From SZUA-365 sp049663345 (lineage in GTDB: Bacteria; Bacteroidota; Ignavibacteria; SZUA-365), in contig JBATDG010000059.1 in assembly GCA_049663345.1 (NCBI GenBank), forward strand, positions 62,001 through 126,000: a stretch of 64,000 nucleotides of DNA, given 5' to 3'. Below the pieces are notes generated by a model. The model ran no database searches and was not told where the DNA came from. It worked only from the letters and a program-made list of their open reading frames with translations. The translations under genes and the position numbers were made by a program. The stretch's first letter is position 1, and the number at the start of each line of letters is the position of its first letter. Of this stretch, positions 16,328-25,759 are shown piece after piece.

Positions 16328-17935
16328 CTATTGTAAGAAACGGAGTAGCGTCATACTGCTGGTCTTTGTGAGCGCTCCCGCCGTGAGTCTGACGAAATAC
16401 ACATTCCCGGCTGCGGCGGCTGGTAAAGTGAATGTCACCTGGTGTGAACCCGCATCCTGCCATCCCTCCACAAGAGTTTCGATATGTCTTCCCAGCGTAT
16501 CGTAAATCTTCAGAGTAATGTTTTCCAGGGAGGGCAACGAATAAGCGATCACAGTGCTTTCGGAGAAAGGGTTGGGGTAATTGTGCTCAAGCATGCCTCC
16601 GGGGAGTTTCGATGCGGTTGACTCGTTAACCGAAACTGTCATTGAAGCAGTATGGACATACACTTCCCAGTCGTTCGAACGGTAGTCGCTCCAGTCGGTA
16701 ATTATCGATGAATCGGTGAGAGCAACGCCGAGGAACGAATTGCAGCAGCCGAGCGCCATGTATGGCGACGATGCCGTGCTGAGACGTTGATTCTCAGGAA
16801 ACGAATAACCACCATCGCGTGAAATTGTACCGTAGATATCCGAGGGAACCGTCAGTCCCGCACCGTTCATCCGCCGGTCGCGCCATACGATTGCCAGCAG
16901 TCCCGCTGGAGCGAACTGGGCCCAGACCAGGTCCTGTCCGACACCATTTCCTGTCGGATCATCGTTGATGCGCACAGGCAGACTCCACGTCGCGCCACCG
17001 TCGGTGGTGTGTTTCAACAGCACGTCGATGTCGCCGTAGCGCTCGTCGATCCACGCAAGCACGGCGTGTCCCGCGCGCGATGGATCGGCGGCCACGCAGT
17101 AGCCTGCAGTATAGCCGGTGATCGACTTCGAAAGCGAAACGTTCGTGAGCAGCGATCGCCGCCAGGTCGCACCCGCATCGGTCGTCGTTGCGGAGAGGAT
17201 ACGGATCAGCGGACTTGCCTTGGTATCATACGACATGAAAGCTGTGTAGACCCTTCCATCTGCACCGACGGAAATTGCTCCATATGCTTTCGTCATGAGG
17301 CCGGGTGAAAACGCGCTGTCATCAACCTGATACAGAGTGCTCCATGTAACTCCCCGATCCTGGGTGCTGCGCACATACATGTGATGTTCTCCAGGAAACC
17401 AATACGCCGACATGGAACTCACGTAGACCGTCCCGTCGTAAGTGCCGCCGCTGTTGTCAACGGCGATCCATGGACGATCGATTGGCAAATCGGGACGGTC
17501 GTTCGTGCTGACGACCTCCCTCGGAGACGACCAGCTCAGTCCGCCGTCAGTCGAGTGAACGAGATAGACGCCGCCGACCGTGTCGGGCGACATTCGGAAA
17601 TCGACATAAGAGAGATACGCGATACCGGTGCGATGGAATGCAATCGACACGTCAGCTGAACCATAGTCCTGAGCTGCATGCGGGAGAAACTGCATTGGAG
17701 TCCATGTTGCGCCACCATCGAATGAAGTGCGCACAGCGATCCAGATTCTTCCATCGAGCCGCAACCGCATCCATCCCGCGACGACGTTGTTCTGATTCAC
17801 CGGGTTTACGGCGATGGAAGGTTCGCCGTCGAAGCCGACAAGATCCGAAACGTTTCGGTTGAATGTCTGTGCGTATGAGCGGAACGGAACAGCCGCAACG
17901 ATGAACAATGAGAGGGCTAGGAATAACGCGTACAT
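16328..17935 (-). CDS. Secreted BNR/sialidase-like beta-propeller with T9SS sorting domain
   Basis: About 535 residues. The start at 17935 (ATG after GACGAGG) yields a signal peptide ending RSYAQ; a GTG at 17971 is the alternative. The body has repeated Asp-box motifs (SFDGGATW, STDGGLSW, TTDAGATW, TTDGGATW), typical of sialidase/BNR-type propellers. No sialidase catalytic residues could be confirmed. The last ~85 residues are a Por-type sorting domain (LEHNYPNPFSEST, then YDTLGRHIETL and AGNVYFVRLTAG). It should leave the cell through type IX secretion. It converges on the lipid-type operon with a 74-bp gap. Confidence 0.85.
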   Translation of the reverse strand: MYALFLALSLFIVAAVPFRSYAQTFNRNVSDLVGFDGEPSIAVNPVNQNNVVAGWMRLRLDGRIWIAVRTSFDGGATWTPMQFLPHAAQDYGSADVSIAFHRTGIAYLSYVDFRMSPDTVGGVYLVHSTDGGLSWSSPREVVSTNDRPDLPIDRPWIAVDNSGGTYDGTVYVSSMSAYWFPGEHHMYVRSTQDRGVTWSTLYQVDDSAFSPGLMTKAYGAISVGADGRVYTAFMSYDTKASPLIRILSATTTDAGATWRRSLLTNVSLSKSITGYTAGYCVAADPSRAGHAVLAWIDERYGDIDVLLKHTTDGGATWSLPVRINDDPTGNGVGQDLVWAQFAPAGLLAIVWRDRRMNGAGLTVPSDIYGTISRDGGYSFPENQRLSTASSPYMALGCCNSFLGVALTDSSIITDWSDYRSNDWEVYVHTASMTVSVNESTASKLPGGMLEHNYPNPFSESTVIAYSLPSLENITLKIYDTLGRHIETLVEGWQDAGSHQVTFTLPAAAAGNVYFVRLTAGALTKTSSMTLLRFLQ

Positions 17936-18050
17936 GAGAAACCTCGTCTGATGGAATACGCACAAATTCACGGTGGCACCCGTGTGAAAACCGGGACAGC
18001 TGCCGGACGCGTTCGCTTTGCATGAAGCAAGCTGCGGATGACTGATCGCA

Positions 18051-19364
18051 TTACAATTTCGCTATGCGGAATACCTGTTTTCCAGCGAACAGCAGATACA
18101 CTCCCGATCTCCATAGGACGGCATTGACCGCATGTGCTCCTTCAATCCTCCCGCACCACACTTCGCGACCGAGGATGTCGGTAATTCGCGCCTCGATGGG
18201 GAGGGAAGCCTGAATGGTGAACAATGAGCCGGAGGGATTCGGATAGATATCGATGGACCGCTCCACCGGCCCGATTTCCGCTATTCCCGTGATGGAAGTG
18301 TTGACCAGCGTCGACAGAAGCTGCTGAGCCACAAGCGCGGCAGGGGCGGGAGTCGCATTGATAAGGACACAGATCACGGCCTTGAGCGACGTGTCATACA
18401 GAATCTGCGACGAGTAGCCCCGAATGCTCCCACCATGCAGCCAGAGCAATCTGCCTGCAACAGTCCTTTCGGAGATGCCGAATCCATAATTCCCTGATCC
18501 GACGAAGGTCGTCATCTGCTTGAATGATGCGTCTTCCAGAACGCTCCCATTCATCAGCGCGGCATACCATTGGACCATTTCACTCGATGTGGAATACATG
18601 GCTCCGGCGGACCATGCGGTTGTGAGCAGCGACATTCGCGGAGTTCCGCTGATGTCAACGCCGTTCGCCCAGGGATGACAGATAGTGCCCGACACAAAAT
18701 CTTCGACCGGAAGAAAAGTGCTGTCCAATCCAAGCAGCGTGAGGATGCTCTCACGCAATAATGAATCCAGTCTCCGTCCTGACGCGCGTTGGACAATCAT
18801 ACCTGCGAGTATATAGTTCGTGTTGGAATAACTCCATGACGTTCCAGCGGGAAAGAGAGGCGGTCCGACCCATCGCAGGACCTCTTCCGGTGAAAATACG
18901 CGGAGCGGGTTGCTGAGAATGGTATCAGGATATCCCTGTATATCATTCACATCCGCTATACCGCTGGTATGGTTGAGTATCTGCCGAATGGTAATTGTGG
19001 AATCGATATTCGTAAATGAAGGCAGCCACTCGTGCAGCGAATCGTCCAGAGTGAGCGTCCCTTTCTCCACAAGTTTCAGAAGCGTGACTGCCGTGAACAG
19101 CTTGCTGTTGCTGCCTATCCCGAACTCCATGTCGGGCGAGATTTGCACTGCTGCGTACGAAACGCCGCTCGTTCCCTGCCAAAGTCCCTGGCCGGGGAGC
19201 AGGACGCTCGCAGATATGCCCTTGACATTTTGCGCTATCCTTATGCTGTCGAGGGTGCTTTGCAGTCCGCTCGCCAATTGCGGATCGAAGGATTGGGATC
19301 TCGCAAGGCAGGGCAGGCAGAGCAGTGTGATGAGGATAAGGAGGTTTTTCAAGAGAACTCTCAT
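18051..19364 (-). CDS. Secreted serine hydrolase (class C beta-lactamase fold) with T9SS tail
   Basis: A 437-residue protein with a signal peptide (LILITLLCLPCLARSQ). The beta-lactamase/DD-peptidase catalytic set is visible: Ser85-x-x-Lys88 (GSNSK), Tyr179-Ser-Asn181 (WSYSNTNY) and a later HGG (WLHGGSIRGY). After about residue 360 comes a shortened T9SS-type tail (IDIYPNPSGSLFTI, ITDILGREVW, GVYLLFAG). Family members include esterases, D-aminopeptidases and lactamases; the substrate cannot be told. It lies 80 bp upstream of the propeller gene on the same strand. Confidence 0.85.
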   Translation of the reverse strand: MRVLLKNLLILITLLCLPCLARSQSFDPQLASGLQSTLDSIRIAQNVKGISASVLLPGQGLWQGTSGVSYAAVQISPDMEFGIGSNSKLFTAVTLLKLVEKGTLTLDDSLHEWLPSFTNIDSTITIRQILNHTSGIADVNDIQGYPDTILSNPLRVFSPEEVLRWVGPPLFPAGTSWSYSNTNYILAGMIVQRASGRRLDSLLRESILTLLGLDSTFLPVEDFVSGTICHPWANGVDISGTPRMSLLTTAWSAGAMYSTSSEMVQWYAALMNGSVLEDASFKQMTTFVGSGNYGFGISERTVAGRLLWLHGGSIRGYSSQILYDTSLKAVICVLINATPAPAALVAQQLLSTLVNTSITGIAEIGPVERSIDIYPNPSGSLFTIQASLPIEARITDILGREVWCGRIEGAHAVNAVLWRSGVYLLFAGKQVFRIAKL

Positions 19365-19493
19365 ACTGTACGGCGGATGTTATTTCAGAATATAGGGATC
19401 TCCTTGAAGAAAACTGCAAGCTCAGGAAGCCGCCGTGCCGACGCTGCGGCCGTGGCGATTGTAGAGGAATTATGCTAAATTAGTACGCTATTC

Positions 19494-19567
19494 GCCCCCG
19501 TAGCTCAGGTGGATAGAGCGACGGTTTCCTAAACCGCAGGTCGGGTGTTCGAGTCACCCCGGGGGTA
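19494..19567 (+). tRNA. tRNA-Arg (anticodon CCT)
   Basis: A 74-nt cloverleaf. The acceptor stem GCCCCCG pairs with CGGGGGT (one G-U), the D-arm is GCTC/GAGC, the anticodon loop TTCCTAA gives CCT, and the T-arm is GGGTG-TTCGAGT-CACCC. The discriminator is A. CCA is not encoded (CGA follows). The top pair of the anticodon stem (27-43) is an A-C mismatch. It would read the arginine codon AGG. A terminator follows immediately. Confidence 0.95.
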
Positions 19568-19573
19568 CGACCG

Positions 19574-19608
19574 AAAGCTTGTTCGAACAGAACAGGCTTT
19601 TGCTTTTT
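19574..19608 (+). terminator. Rho-independent terminator after tRNA-Arg
   Basis: An 11-bp stem (AAAGCTTGTTC with GAACAGGCTTT, one G-U pair), a 5-nt loop GAACA, then TGCTTTTT. It lies 7 bp after the tRNA and 9 bp before the end of the convergent beta-helix gene, so it may serve both strands. Confidence 0.85.
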
Positions 19609-19616
19609 ATGCTATC

Positions 19617-21422
19617 TTAGCCGCGGCTGATAAGAAATCTGAAGGTGCCGAGTGTCGGGAGGACCAGGAAGTATGTCCCGCCACGGAGGAGGGTTACGTC
19701 GATTGTGAATTGAGGACCTGCCGCGCTGCCCTGAAGCAGAGTCCTTCCTGAGAGGTCGAGGATCCGGTAAAGCCCGGGATTACGCATGCCGTGAACCGCT
19801 ACAGTCAGCTGCGTGCGCGAAGGATTGGGAAAGATCGACACATCGAATCCGTCCGGCGTTTTACCAATCGTGGATACGCCGCCTTGATCACAGACACCGG
19901 CAAAGATCTGACCGGCATTATATCGCTCGAAGGCAGGGACGCTCCCGCTCCCCATCACATTGGGTATTCCGATGCTCGCCCATGCATTGCCCTGCAGGAA
20001 ATGAGGTTTTCGTACATAGGCGTAGGATGAGTCCGGAAGACTGGCGTCGCCGTCGGGTACGATCTGACCCTTGTTGTTATTGCCGAGGATGAAATGATCG
20101 TTCCCGAGTATCGTGTAATTCACGAGGCTGTAAGGCATGGCAGTATTCGGGATTTCGTTTCCTACGATGTTGCAGGAGGGCGAATTATTCGCGCTGAAGA
20201 AGACACCGAATCCTTCGGCCCTGTTCCGGAAAAACGTATTGAACGGACCGTTTGCCCCGTGTGAATTGTCGATGACGATGTTCCGGCAGATGTTGTGCTC
20301 GAAAAGGTTGACGTAGGGATAATTGCCGTGCAGCACAATGTCGCCGGCGGCATCGGAGGGGACCAGCGGACTCGAGTCGCTCCAGTACGGATCGAAAGAG
20401 TAATTGTATGCGAAGACGTTCCCGTTGGGGCCGGCCTGCAGCAGCATGGAGTGGCGGAGTCGTTCGAAAATGTTGTTTTCAATCCGGCATTCGCCGGTCG
20501 CGAATTGAAGCACTACGCCGTATCCACGTCCGCCGCCGCCGTATTCGAAGGCATGATGCAGATAAGAAGCATCGACAGAAATATTAGAACTGAATTCCGT
20601 CCCGATATGTGCAAAGGTGGATTTGAATATTTCCACGCCACGCACCCAGCAATTCTGCGCATAGCGGAAGAAAACAGAGCAGCTTTGCTCAGGAGCGGTA
20701 TTGTCCACACGTTCAATTGCCAGGCATTCGATCCCTGCATTGCTTTCCATCTGCAGCCGGGTGACATGCGGCCGGCGCGTTTGCTCATAGCTTTGACGCA
20801 GCGGTGAGGAGAGGATGGTGCTGCCGTTCCTGCTTTCATTGACCATTACTATCTGACCGGTGGACTCGACCGCCCATTCGGAAAGAACCCTGTCTTCATC
20901 GCTCTGTGTGAGAAAAAGCCAGTCGCCGGTACGTGCAACAGCTGTATCAGCGAGAAGGAGAGTGGAGCCGCCGAAGGGCGCATCCGATTGCAACTGGGTA
21001 GTGTCGCCCGCAATCGCCCTGCCTGTGACAGAGATCGCATGACCGGATCCCCCCAGATCAAATAGCAGCCGGGTGAATTCCGCACCTTCACCGCGCAGGA
21101 CGCAATTCGAGGGGAGACGCAACCCGCGATGAAACAGGAAGGTCCCGGCAGGGAAGTGCAGGATCATGCCTGGTGTTGAGGGATGCTGCAGGAGACTGTC
21201 AATCACGCGGTCATTGGCAGTTACACCATCACCGATGAAACCGGCTTCTCTGAGATTGATAATCTGAAAATTCGCAGTGGATGTGTCCTTAGCTCCGGCG
21301 ATCGTCCAGTCCACCCGCCGTTCTGTAGGTATGGATTGTGAAAATGCCATCGACACGGAGAGGGTCACAAGGAAGACAATCAGCAGTGAGCGGATTTTTC
21401 CGGGGCAGTTTAGATGCGTCAT
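19617..21422 (-). CDS. Secreted right-handed beta-helix protein with T9SS tail
   Basis: About 601 residues from ATG 21422, which gives a signal peptide ending SMAFSQ; a TTG at 21467 would add 15 residues and overlap the neighbouring gene. The N-terminal part (NLREAGFIGDGVTANDRVID, ILHFPAGTFLFHRGL, SNCVLRGEGAEFTRL) is the entry of a pectate-lyase-like parallel beta-helix. Many N- and H-rich repeats follow (CRIENNIFERL, GNVFAYNYS, LFEHNICRNI, ILGNDHFILGNN). The C-terminus is Por-type (VSIFPNPSRTQLTV, RILDLSGRTLL, GGTYFLVL). It probably binds or cleaves a polysaccharide; no catalytic residues can be assigned. Confidence 0.82.
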   Translation of the reverse strand: MTHLNCPGKIRSLLIVFLVTLSVSMAFSQSIPTERRVDWTIAGAKDTSTANFQIINLREAGFIGDGVTANDRVIDSLLQHPSTPGMILHFPAGTFLFHRGLRLPSNCVLRGEGAEFTRLLFDLGGSGHAISVTGRAIAGDTTQLQSDAPFGGSTLLLADTAVARTGDWLFLTQSDEDRVLSEWAVESTGQIVMVNESRNGSTILSSPLRQSYEQTRRPHVTRLQMESNAGIECLAIERVDNTAPEQSCSVFFRYAQNCWVRGVEIFKSTFAHIGTEFSSNISVDASYLHHAFEYGGGGRGYGVVLQFATGECRIENNIFERLRHSMLLQAGPNGNVFAYNYSFDPYWSDSSPLVPSDAAGDIVLHGNYPYVNLFEHNICRNIVIDNSHGANGPFNTFFRNRAEGFGVFFSANNSPSCNIVGNEIPNTAMPYSLVNYTILGNDHFILGNNNKGQIVPDGDASLPDSSYAYVRKPHFLQGNAWASIGIPNVMGSGSVPAFERYNAGQIFAGVCDQGGVSTIGKTPDGFDVSIFPNPSRTQLTVAVHGMRNPGLYRILDLSGRTLLQGSAAGPQFTIDVTLLRGGTYFLVLPTLGTFRFLISRG

Positions 21423-21463
21423 GGGGCTGCGGGGTGTAAGCAAGTCATACTGCAGAGCAATGG

Positions 21464-21919
21464 TCAAAGATACTCTGCATACTCCGCTCGCAACGCTTCC
21501 ATATCAGCCTTGAAATCCTCCTCCAGCTTCTTCGCCTCGATAAGGTACTCCCGTTTTTTCTTGAGACTTTCAATCACCTCCAGCTGAGCCTCAATCTGCG
21601 CCAGCTGCTGATCATACGTGAGAGCTTCTGATGCAGAACTGATATCTACAGTCTTGATGTGCGGGACGACTGTCTGACCATTTCGTGAGGGCTTCTCGAG
21701 CGAAGTGATTCCCTGTTTCCAGTCATGATGCAGTGATGCCACTCTTTCGATGAAGTCCTGGTTGACTTTTTGAGGGACAGCCTTTTTCCATCTGCTGATC
21801 GTCAAATTTGATACATCAAGAAGCTGCGCAAGTGATACTGCGCTGGTATGCGCGAGCATCTCCAGGATGGCTTCCTGTGCAACGTATTCTTTTCCCTTCG
21901 GTTCTTCTGGGACTGACAT
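21464..21919 (-). CDS. Small HTH plus coiled-coil protein of unknown function
   Basis: A 151-residue protein. ATG 21919 is preceded by GAGGAGAT and is much better than upstream in-frame starts. Residues about 20-60 look like a helix-turn-helix (ILEMLAHTSAVSLAQLLDVSNLTISRWKK). A polar linker follows, and residues 105-150 form a strongly charged coiled coil (QQLAQIEAQLEVIESLKKKR to FKADMEALRAEY). The layout suggests a DNA-binding or oligomeric scaffold protein. No family was recognised. Its end lies 42 bp upstream of the ATG of the beta-helix gene. Confidence 0.65.
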   Translation of the reverse strand: MSVPEEPKGKEYVAQEAILEMLAHTSAVSLAQLLDVSNLTISRWKKAVPQKVNQDFIERVASLHHDWKQGITSLEKPSRNGQTVVPHIKTVDISSASEALTYDQQLAQIEAQLEVIESLKKKREYLIEAKKLEEDFKADMEALRAEYAEYL

Positions 21920-22354
21920 GTTATCTCCTCGTGATGATAATATCCCAATCAACGGCCATTTGTTGAAATCAACCATAACAAAAATGAACTCCAAATACAA
22001 ACCATCACCATCATCTTTAGCTGCATTCTCTACAGAAGTGATTATCAAGTCCCGGTTGTCAATGCCGTCTGTGCTCAGCGAGCATCTGCGATACTGATAA
22101 GAGAATATGATGCCTTGGTGGAATAGGCTGGATGGTTTTGATTATATGTTGAACAGGTATGTCAAATACCAGTCTTGTAATGATGTTGCGCAGTGGGAGG
22201 TGTGACCTCATGTGCAGGTCGGTGCTATCATTGTTTTCGGGCTGAAGCAGCAAAACGCATCATGAATTAACAGAATCGGGCCAAATATCCTGGGCGTATC
22301 ATCATATTTGCAGCGGGTTTCAGAAGTGATATGATATAATGGTGGCGTGGCATC
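21920..22354. other. AT-richer intergenic stretch, no gene recognised
   Basis: About 435 bp between the HTH protein start and the end of the small membrane protein. Base composition is lower in GC than the flanks. Short open frames on both strands lack ribosome sites and recognisable domains. No hairpin terminator or repeat was found. Confidence 0.5.
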
Positions 22355-22750
22355 CTACAGTGATGCGATAGCGACATACAGCCTGTTGAACAACAGCCCA
22401 GCTGATGCAATCGAAAATGATGTGTAAAATATTATCGAGAAAACATGAGCATGCTTCATCGATTTTGGTTTTTCCTGTTTGGCGATTTTCCTCGATGTCC
22501 AGTCAGAATGATCGGATGTGAGAATCCCCATGGAAGTGTGATAGCTAATAGTTCGTCTGATGCACATGATGATTGCGTACGCTGAGACGGCTAACAACAG
22601 CCAACATGATAGTTCGACAAAGTTTAAGCTCATTGTTGAGTACGGTTTGAAGCTCGTGATAGCAGCAGCCAGGATTGCTGTTGTCAATCCTAACATGAAG
22701 AAAAAGTACTTTCTTTGCAGTTCGCTGGCGATGAACAAGTCTGGGTTTTC
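22355..22750 (-). CDS. Small three-span membrane protein, unknown
   Basis: The frame can extend to 22960, but the segment upstream of ATG 22750 reads like non-coding translation, so I prefer 131 residues starting MENPDLFIASELQRKYF. Three hydrophobic segments are visible: FFFMLGLTTAILAAAITS, LNFVELSCWLLLAVSAYAIIM and VFSIIFYTSFSIASAGLLF. Between spans 2 and 3 is a basic, polar loop. No family was recognised. Codon usage is AT-rich compared with neighbours, which may indicate recent acquisition. Confidence 0.5.
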   Translation of the reverse strand, partial: ENPDLFIASELQRKYFFFMLGLTTAILAAAITSFKPYSTMSLNFVELSCWLLLAVSAYAIIMCIRRTISYHTSMGILTSDHSDWTSRKIAKQEKPKSMKHAHVFSIIFYTSFSIASAGLLFNRLYVAIASL

Positions 22751-22972
22751 CATGTGACATGCCCGAAAGTGTTGCATCGTGAACTGTTGCATTCTAAAGT
22801 TATCCGCGACATCCCCAAGCGGGACCGGTGCTGCTGCAACATGATGCAATCGACAGTAAATGTAGTGATCAACATAATTGACCGGATGCAAAATGGCCGG
22901 TCTCTCATTGACTGAAATTATGCCGAATTCGATAATACGTGATTTGAAATCTGAAATCAAGTGCAGTCAGAA

Positions 22973-23968
22973 TTAATGCAGCTTTTCTTCGAAAAGCGCC
23001 TTGCCGATGGCCTCGTAAAATGTGTTCTGGATCCCGGTGTTGATTGACGAAACATCACCCGCGTAGAAGCCTCCGATGACCTGCCCGTTCTCATATTCAT
23101 AATGCACGTAAAAGTTGTGCAGGTTTGTCACCTGATTCAGATATTTATATTCGATGCCGAACTTGAACGTCGTGACCTTGTTCCCATCCTTCAGTATCGA
23201 CATGACTCCGTCTTTTACACCTTTCTGTTCAGCAGGCATTGTTTCAATTGCGAAGCTCCATGCCAGCAGCGGGTTCGTTGACTTTTCTACCTCAATTGTT
23301 GCAACGGCGAGTGGTTGCGTGTCGACGTACTCCAACGGGACCATCCAGCGCAGTTCGGATTTGTCATAGTACTTGAGTTCCGGTGCCTCTCGTGTGTACC
23401 CGGCGACATGCAGAACATAGATTTTCCAGCCCGGTCGAGCTTTCGCCATCCACGAGATGAGTGCGGTCATGTTGGCCCGTTCTTCCATCATCGAAAATCG
23501 GCTCGTCACCCAGTCCGATGCAGGCGCAAGATTGGATTCGCTCTCGGCTATTTCCTTCCATTCCGGTACTGCGCTGGGAGAAGAGGGCCATTGCGTGTAA
23601 AGCTGGCTTCCGTTCTCGTCGTGTGAAACGTAGAAAAGTGTTCGCAGGTACTCGCGCTTCAGGGTGGCGGTTTTTTTGCCGGTTGATTTTTTTAGCGCGG
23701 TAAAATGCTGGCCATAGGTTTTTCCGTCCTTGACCAGGAAACGGCAATGCAGGTCCTGGTTTTCGCCGGCAGTGATAAAAAATTTGCCGTCACGGAACTT
23801 GAACAACGCAGGTTCATATTGCGCGAATGCCGGTGCTCCATTCTGCGCGACCGCAGCCGTTCCCCAGCCGAAGGCGCTGATGTATCCCTTGTCGAGGTCC
23901 TGTGAAAGCAGATTCGATGAAATGAGAACAACCAGAATGGTCGTAAGGAAAAGCCGCGTTCTAAACAT
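22973..23968 (-). CDS. Secreted protein of unknown function
   Basis: A 331-residue protein with a clear signal peptide (RLFLTTILVVLISSNLLSQ) and GGAGACC upstream of the ATG. The mature part is rich in aromatic residues and alternating strands (LFKFRDGKFFITAGENQDLH, KIYVLHVAGYTREAPELKYYDKSELRWMVPLEYV), suggesting a beta-rich extracytoplasmic fold. There is no T9SS tail and no lipobox. No family was recognised. It stands alone, divergent from the gene at 24285. Confidence 0.7.
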   Translation of the reverse strand: MFRTRLFLTTILVVLISSNLLSQDLDKGYISAFGWGTAAVAQNGAPAFAQYEPALFKFRDGKFFITAGENQDLHCRFLVKDGKTYGQHFTALKKSTGKKTATLKREYLRTLFYVSHDENGSQLYTQWPSSPSAVPEWKEIAESESNLAPASDWVTSRFSMMEERANMTALISWMAKARPGWKIYVLHVAGYTREAPELKYYDKSELRWMVPLEYVDTQPLAVATIEVEKSTNPLLAWSFAIETMPAEQKGVKDGVMSILKDGNKVTTFKFGIEYKYLNQVTNLHNFYVHYEYENGQVIGGFYAGDVSSINTGIQNTFYEAIGKALFEEKLH

Positions 23969-24284
23969 GTCAGGTCTCCGTTGCTATTGTGGAGAAGGGA
24001 AAGGTGCGAGTGGTTATCGGAACAGACTGCTGCGCTGTCGGTGCACTGAGACCAAGGCACCTCCTTGGGGTGATTTAGCCGACGGGCGCATCTGTAGAAG
24101 AAACTGCAAAAGCGATTACGCGGCTAAACTAATCCTAATATTTATAAAATGATAGAGCTGCACCTTACATTTGCACCATCACGAAGTATTCGATACGTTA
24201 GAGGAAGAAGAACTCTTGAAAAAGAATATGAGGAGGCAGTCCGCCTCCCAGAATAACGTACCGATCGAACATCAAGGAGTCCCT
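23969..24284. other. Divergent intergenic region
   Basis: About 315 bp between two divergent genes. An AT-rich stretch near 24128-24150 (containing TAATATTTATAAAAT) is a plausible promoter for the plus-strand gene. A TTG-started extension of that gene through this region was rejected. Nothing else was recognised. Confidence 0.4.
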
Positions 24285-24647
24285 ATGTATCAGTTTTATC
24301 GTCTGGACAAAGATGAGCAAGGAAAGGAAATTCTCCACGTCATCGATACCTGCACGATTCAGGGAGATCGCATTCCCTCCGTTCCCGATAAGTACTTCAA
24401 CATTCTCTTTCACCTCGCGATTGACGCTGCTTCGAAAGTTATTGTTCAGCGCGATTACGCCGTGGGCATTCCGGAATCGGTCATCAGCGACGTAGAGGAA
24501 TGGATAAACAACGCTTCCGAGAAAAAAGCACTCCCGACATATTTCCACACTTCCATGCTGCTGAACGGAGTCGAGCAAATTCCTCACCTGCACATCGTAT
24601 ATATCGCGGAGAGCGAAGAGGAAATCTGGAATTTTATCAACGACTGA
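24285..24647 (+). CDS. Conserved-looking small cytoplasmic protein, unknown
   Basis: A 120-residue protein. ATG 24285 is chosen because AAGGAG lies 6-7 nt before it. The sequence starts YQFYRLDKDEQGKEILHVID, is soluble and mixed alpha/beta, and ends in an acidic stretch (AESEEEIWNFIND). No domain was recognised. Its stop abuts the stop of the convergent barrel-like gene with no spacer. Confidence 0.6.
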   Translation: MYQFYRLDKDEQGKEILHVIDTCTIQGDRIPSVPDKYFNILFHLAIDAASKVIVQRDYAVGIPESVISDVEEWINNASEKKALPTYFHTSMLLNGVEQIPHLHIVYIAESEEEIWNFIND

Positions 24648-25511
24648 TTATCGTAATCCGAGTTCCATACTTAGTGAAAGCGTCAATGCGCGCTTGAGTC
24701 CGTCGATGTTAATATCGCGCTGCAGCAGCGGCACGGCTGCTGCTGTGGTGAGCCGCAGGTCGCCGGTCAGCGGAACGGAGGCTGTGCCCAGAACATTCAC
24801 CTGCAGCTGATCGCTTCCGGGAACAGGTATGAACATTTCAGTCTCTTCGGACCTTATGTCGAGAATGCTCGACTCTGAAAGCCTTTTGATTGCGATCAGC
24901 TCGAGACCGAGACCGATGCTGTTAATCGGCTGACGATACCCTACGCGGGCGAGCATATCGTCACCGCGGGCGAGGCGTGTTAAAAGGTTTTTACTGCGCC
25001 CGCCAGCATGCTGATACCCGATGGCGAAGTTCCAGGGTGCGGCATCGATGCTGAGTCCCAGTAGAAGATCATTCGATCCGAGCCCCGGTTGATAGGCCTG
25101 GGGGAGACCGGGCATATCCTCTCCGCTCGCCACCTTCGCTCCTGCCTGGGCGCGCAGCTCAATTTCGTCATCCTCCCACAATCGTTGATCCCAAAGCACG
25201 GTTATATCCCCTATGCCGCTGGCAGAGCCGCTTGGTCCGGCACTCGCTTTCCATGGCATAATCACGGATATACGCGAGCCAAAAAGCAGCTCCGCACTCC
25301 CTTCCAGCAGGACGGATTGAAAGCTCAGGTCATCCGGCGAACCACTGTTTCCATACACGTATCGCAATGCGAGATGCTTCGTCGCAGCCTCGTCATGGTT
25401 GTCGCCATGCATCGCGCCGATAGCACAGGCACCGGCGTCAGAGCATTGGGCATGCAGTGCAGCGGTGGAGAGTAGAAAAAATGCAGCGAGGGGCAAAATG
25501 TATTTGATCAT
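24648..25511 (-). CDS. Putative outer-membrane beta-barrel protein
   Basis: About 287 residues from ATG 25511, preceded by GGAGTCTC. The signal peptide is KYILPLAAFFLLSTAALHAQ. A Cys- and His-bearing segment follows (CSDAGACAIGAMHGDNHDEA), which might bind metal. The rest alternates hydrophobic and polar residues with Gly turns (FGSRISVIMPWKAS, IELRAQAGAKVASG, NFAIGYQHAGG, LGLELIAIKRL, LSLSMELGLR). This is typical of outer-membrane barrels of the transporter-like type sometimes annotated as a phenol-degradation MetA family. The specific substrate is unknown. Confidence 0.65.
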   Translation of the reverse strand: MIKYILPLAAFFLLSTAALHAQCSDAGACAIGAMHGDNHDEAATKHLALRYVYGNSGSPDDLSFQSVLLEGSAELLFGSRISVIMPWKASAGPSGSASGIGDITVLWDQRLWEDDEIELRAQAGAKVASGEDMPGLPQAYQPGLGSNDLLLGLSIDAAPWNFAIGYQHAGGRSKNLLTRLARGDDMLARVGYRQPINSIGLGLELIAIKRLSESSILDIRSEETEMFIPVPGSDQLQVNVLGTASVPLTGDLRLTTAAAVPLLQRDINIDGLKRALTLSLSMELGLR

Positions 25512-25759
25512 GAGAGACTCCGAATGAATCGTCGTAAAGGATTGTGTGTCTGCCGCCCGACATGACGAGACCAGCAGAACTCCATAACACTCTTGATGCC
25601 TTGTGGGTTTCAGCGGGGAGGGGGCGACGCAATACTGCATCATGCGATTTTGCTTCTGAATAATGTACCGGATATGTTGGGAGTATTATCCGGATTTAAT
25701 ACTTGAAAAGCAGACGACCCCGACTAGCGAGCAGTATCACCGATGCAGCGAGTTGTGTT

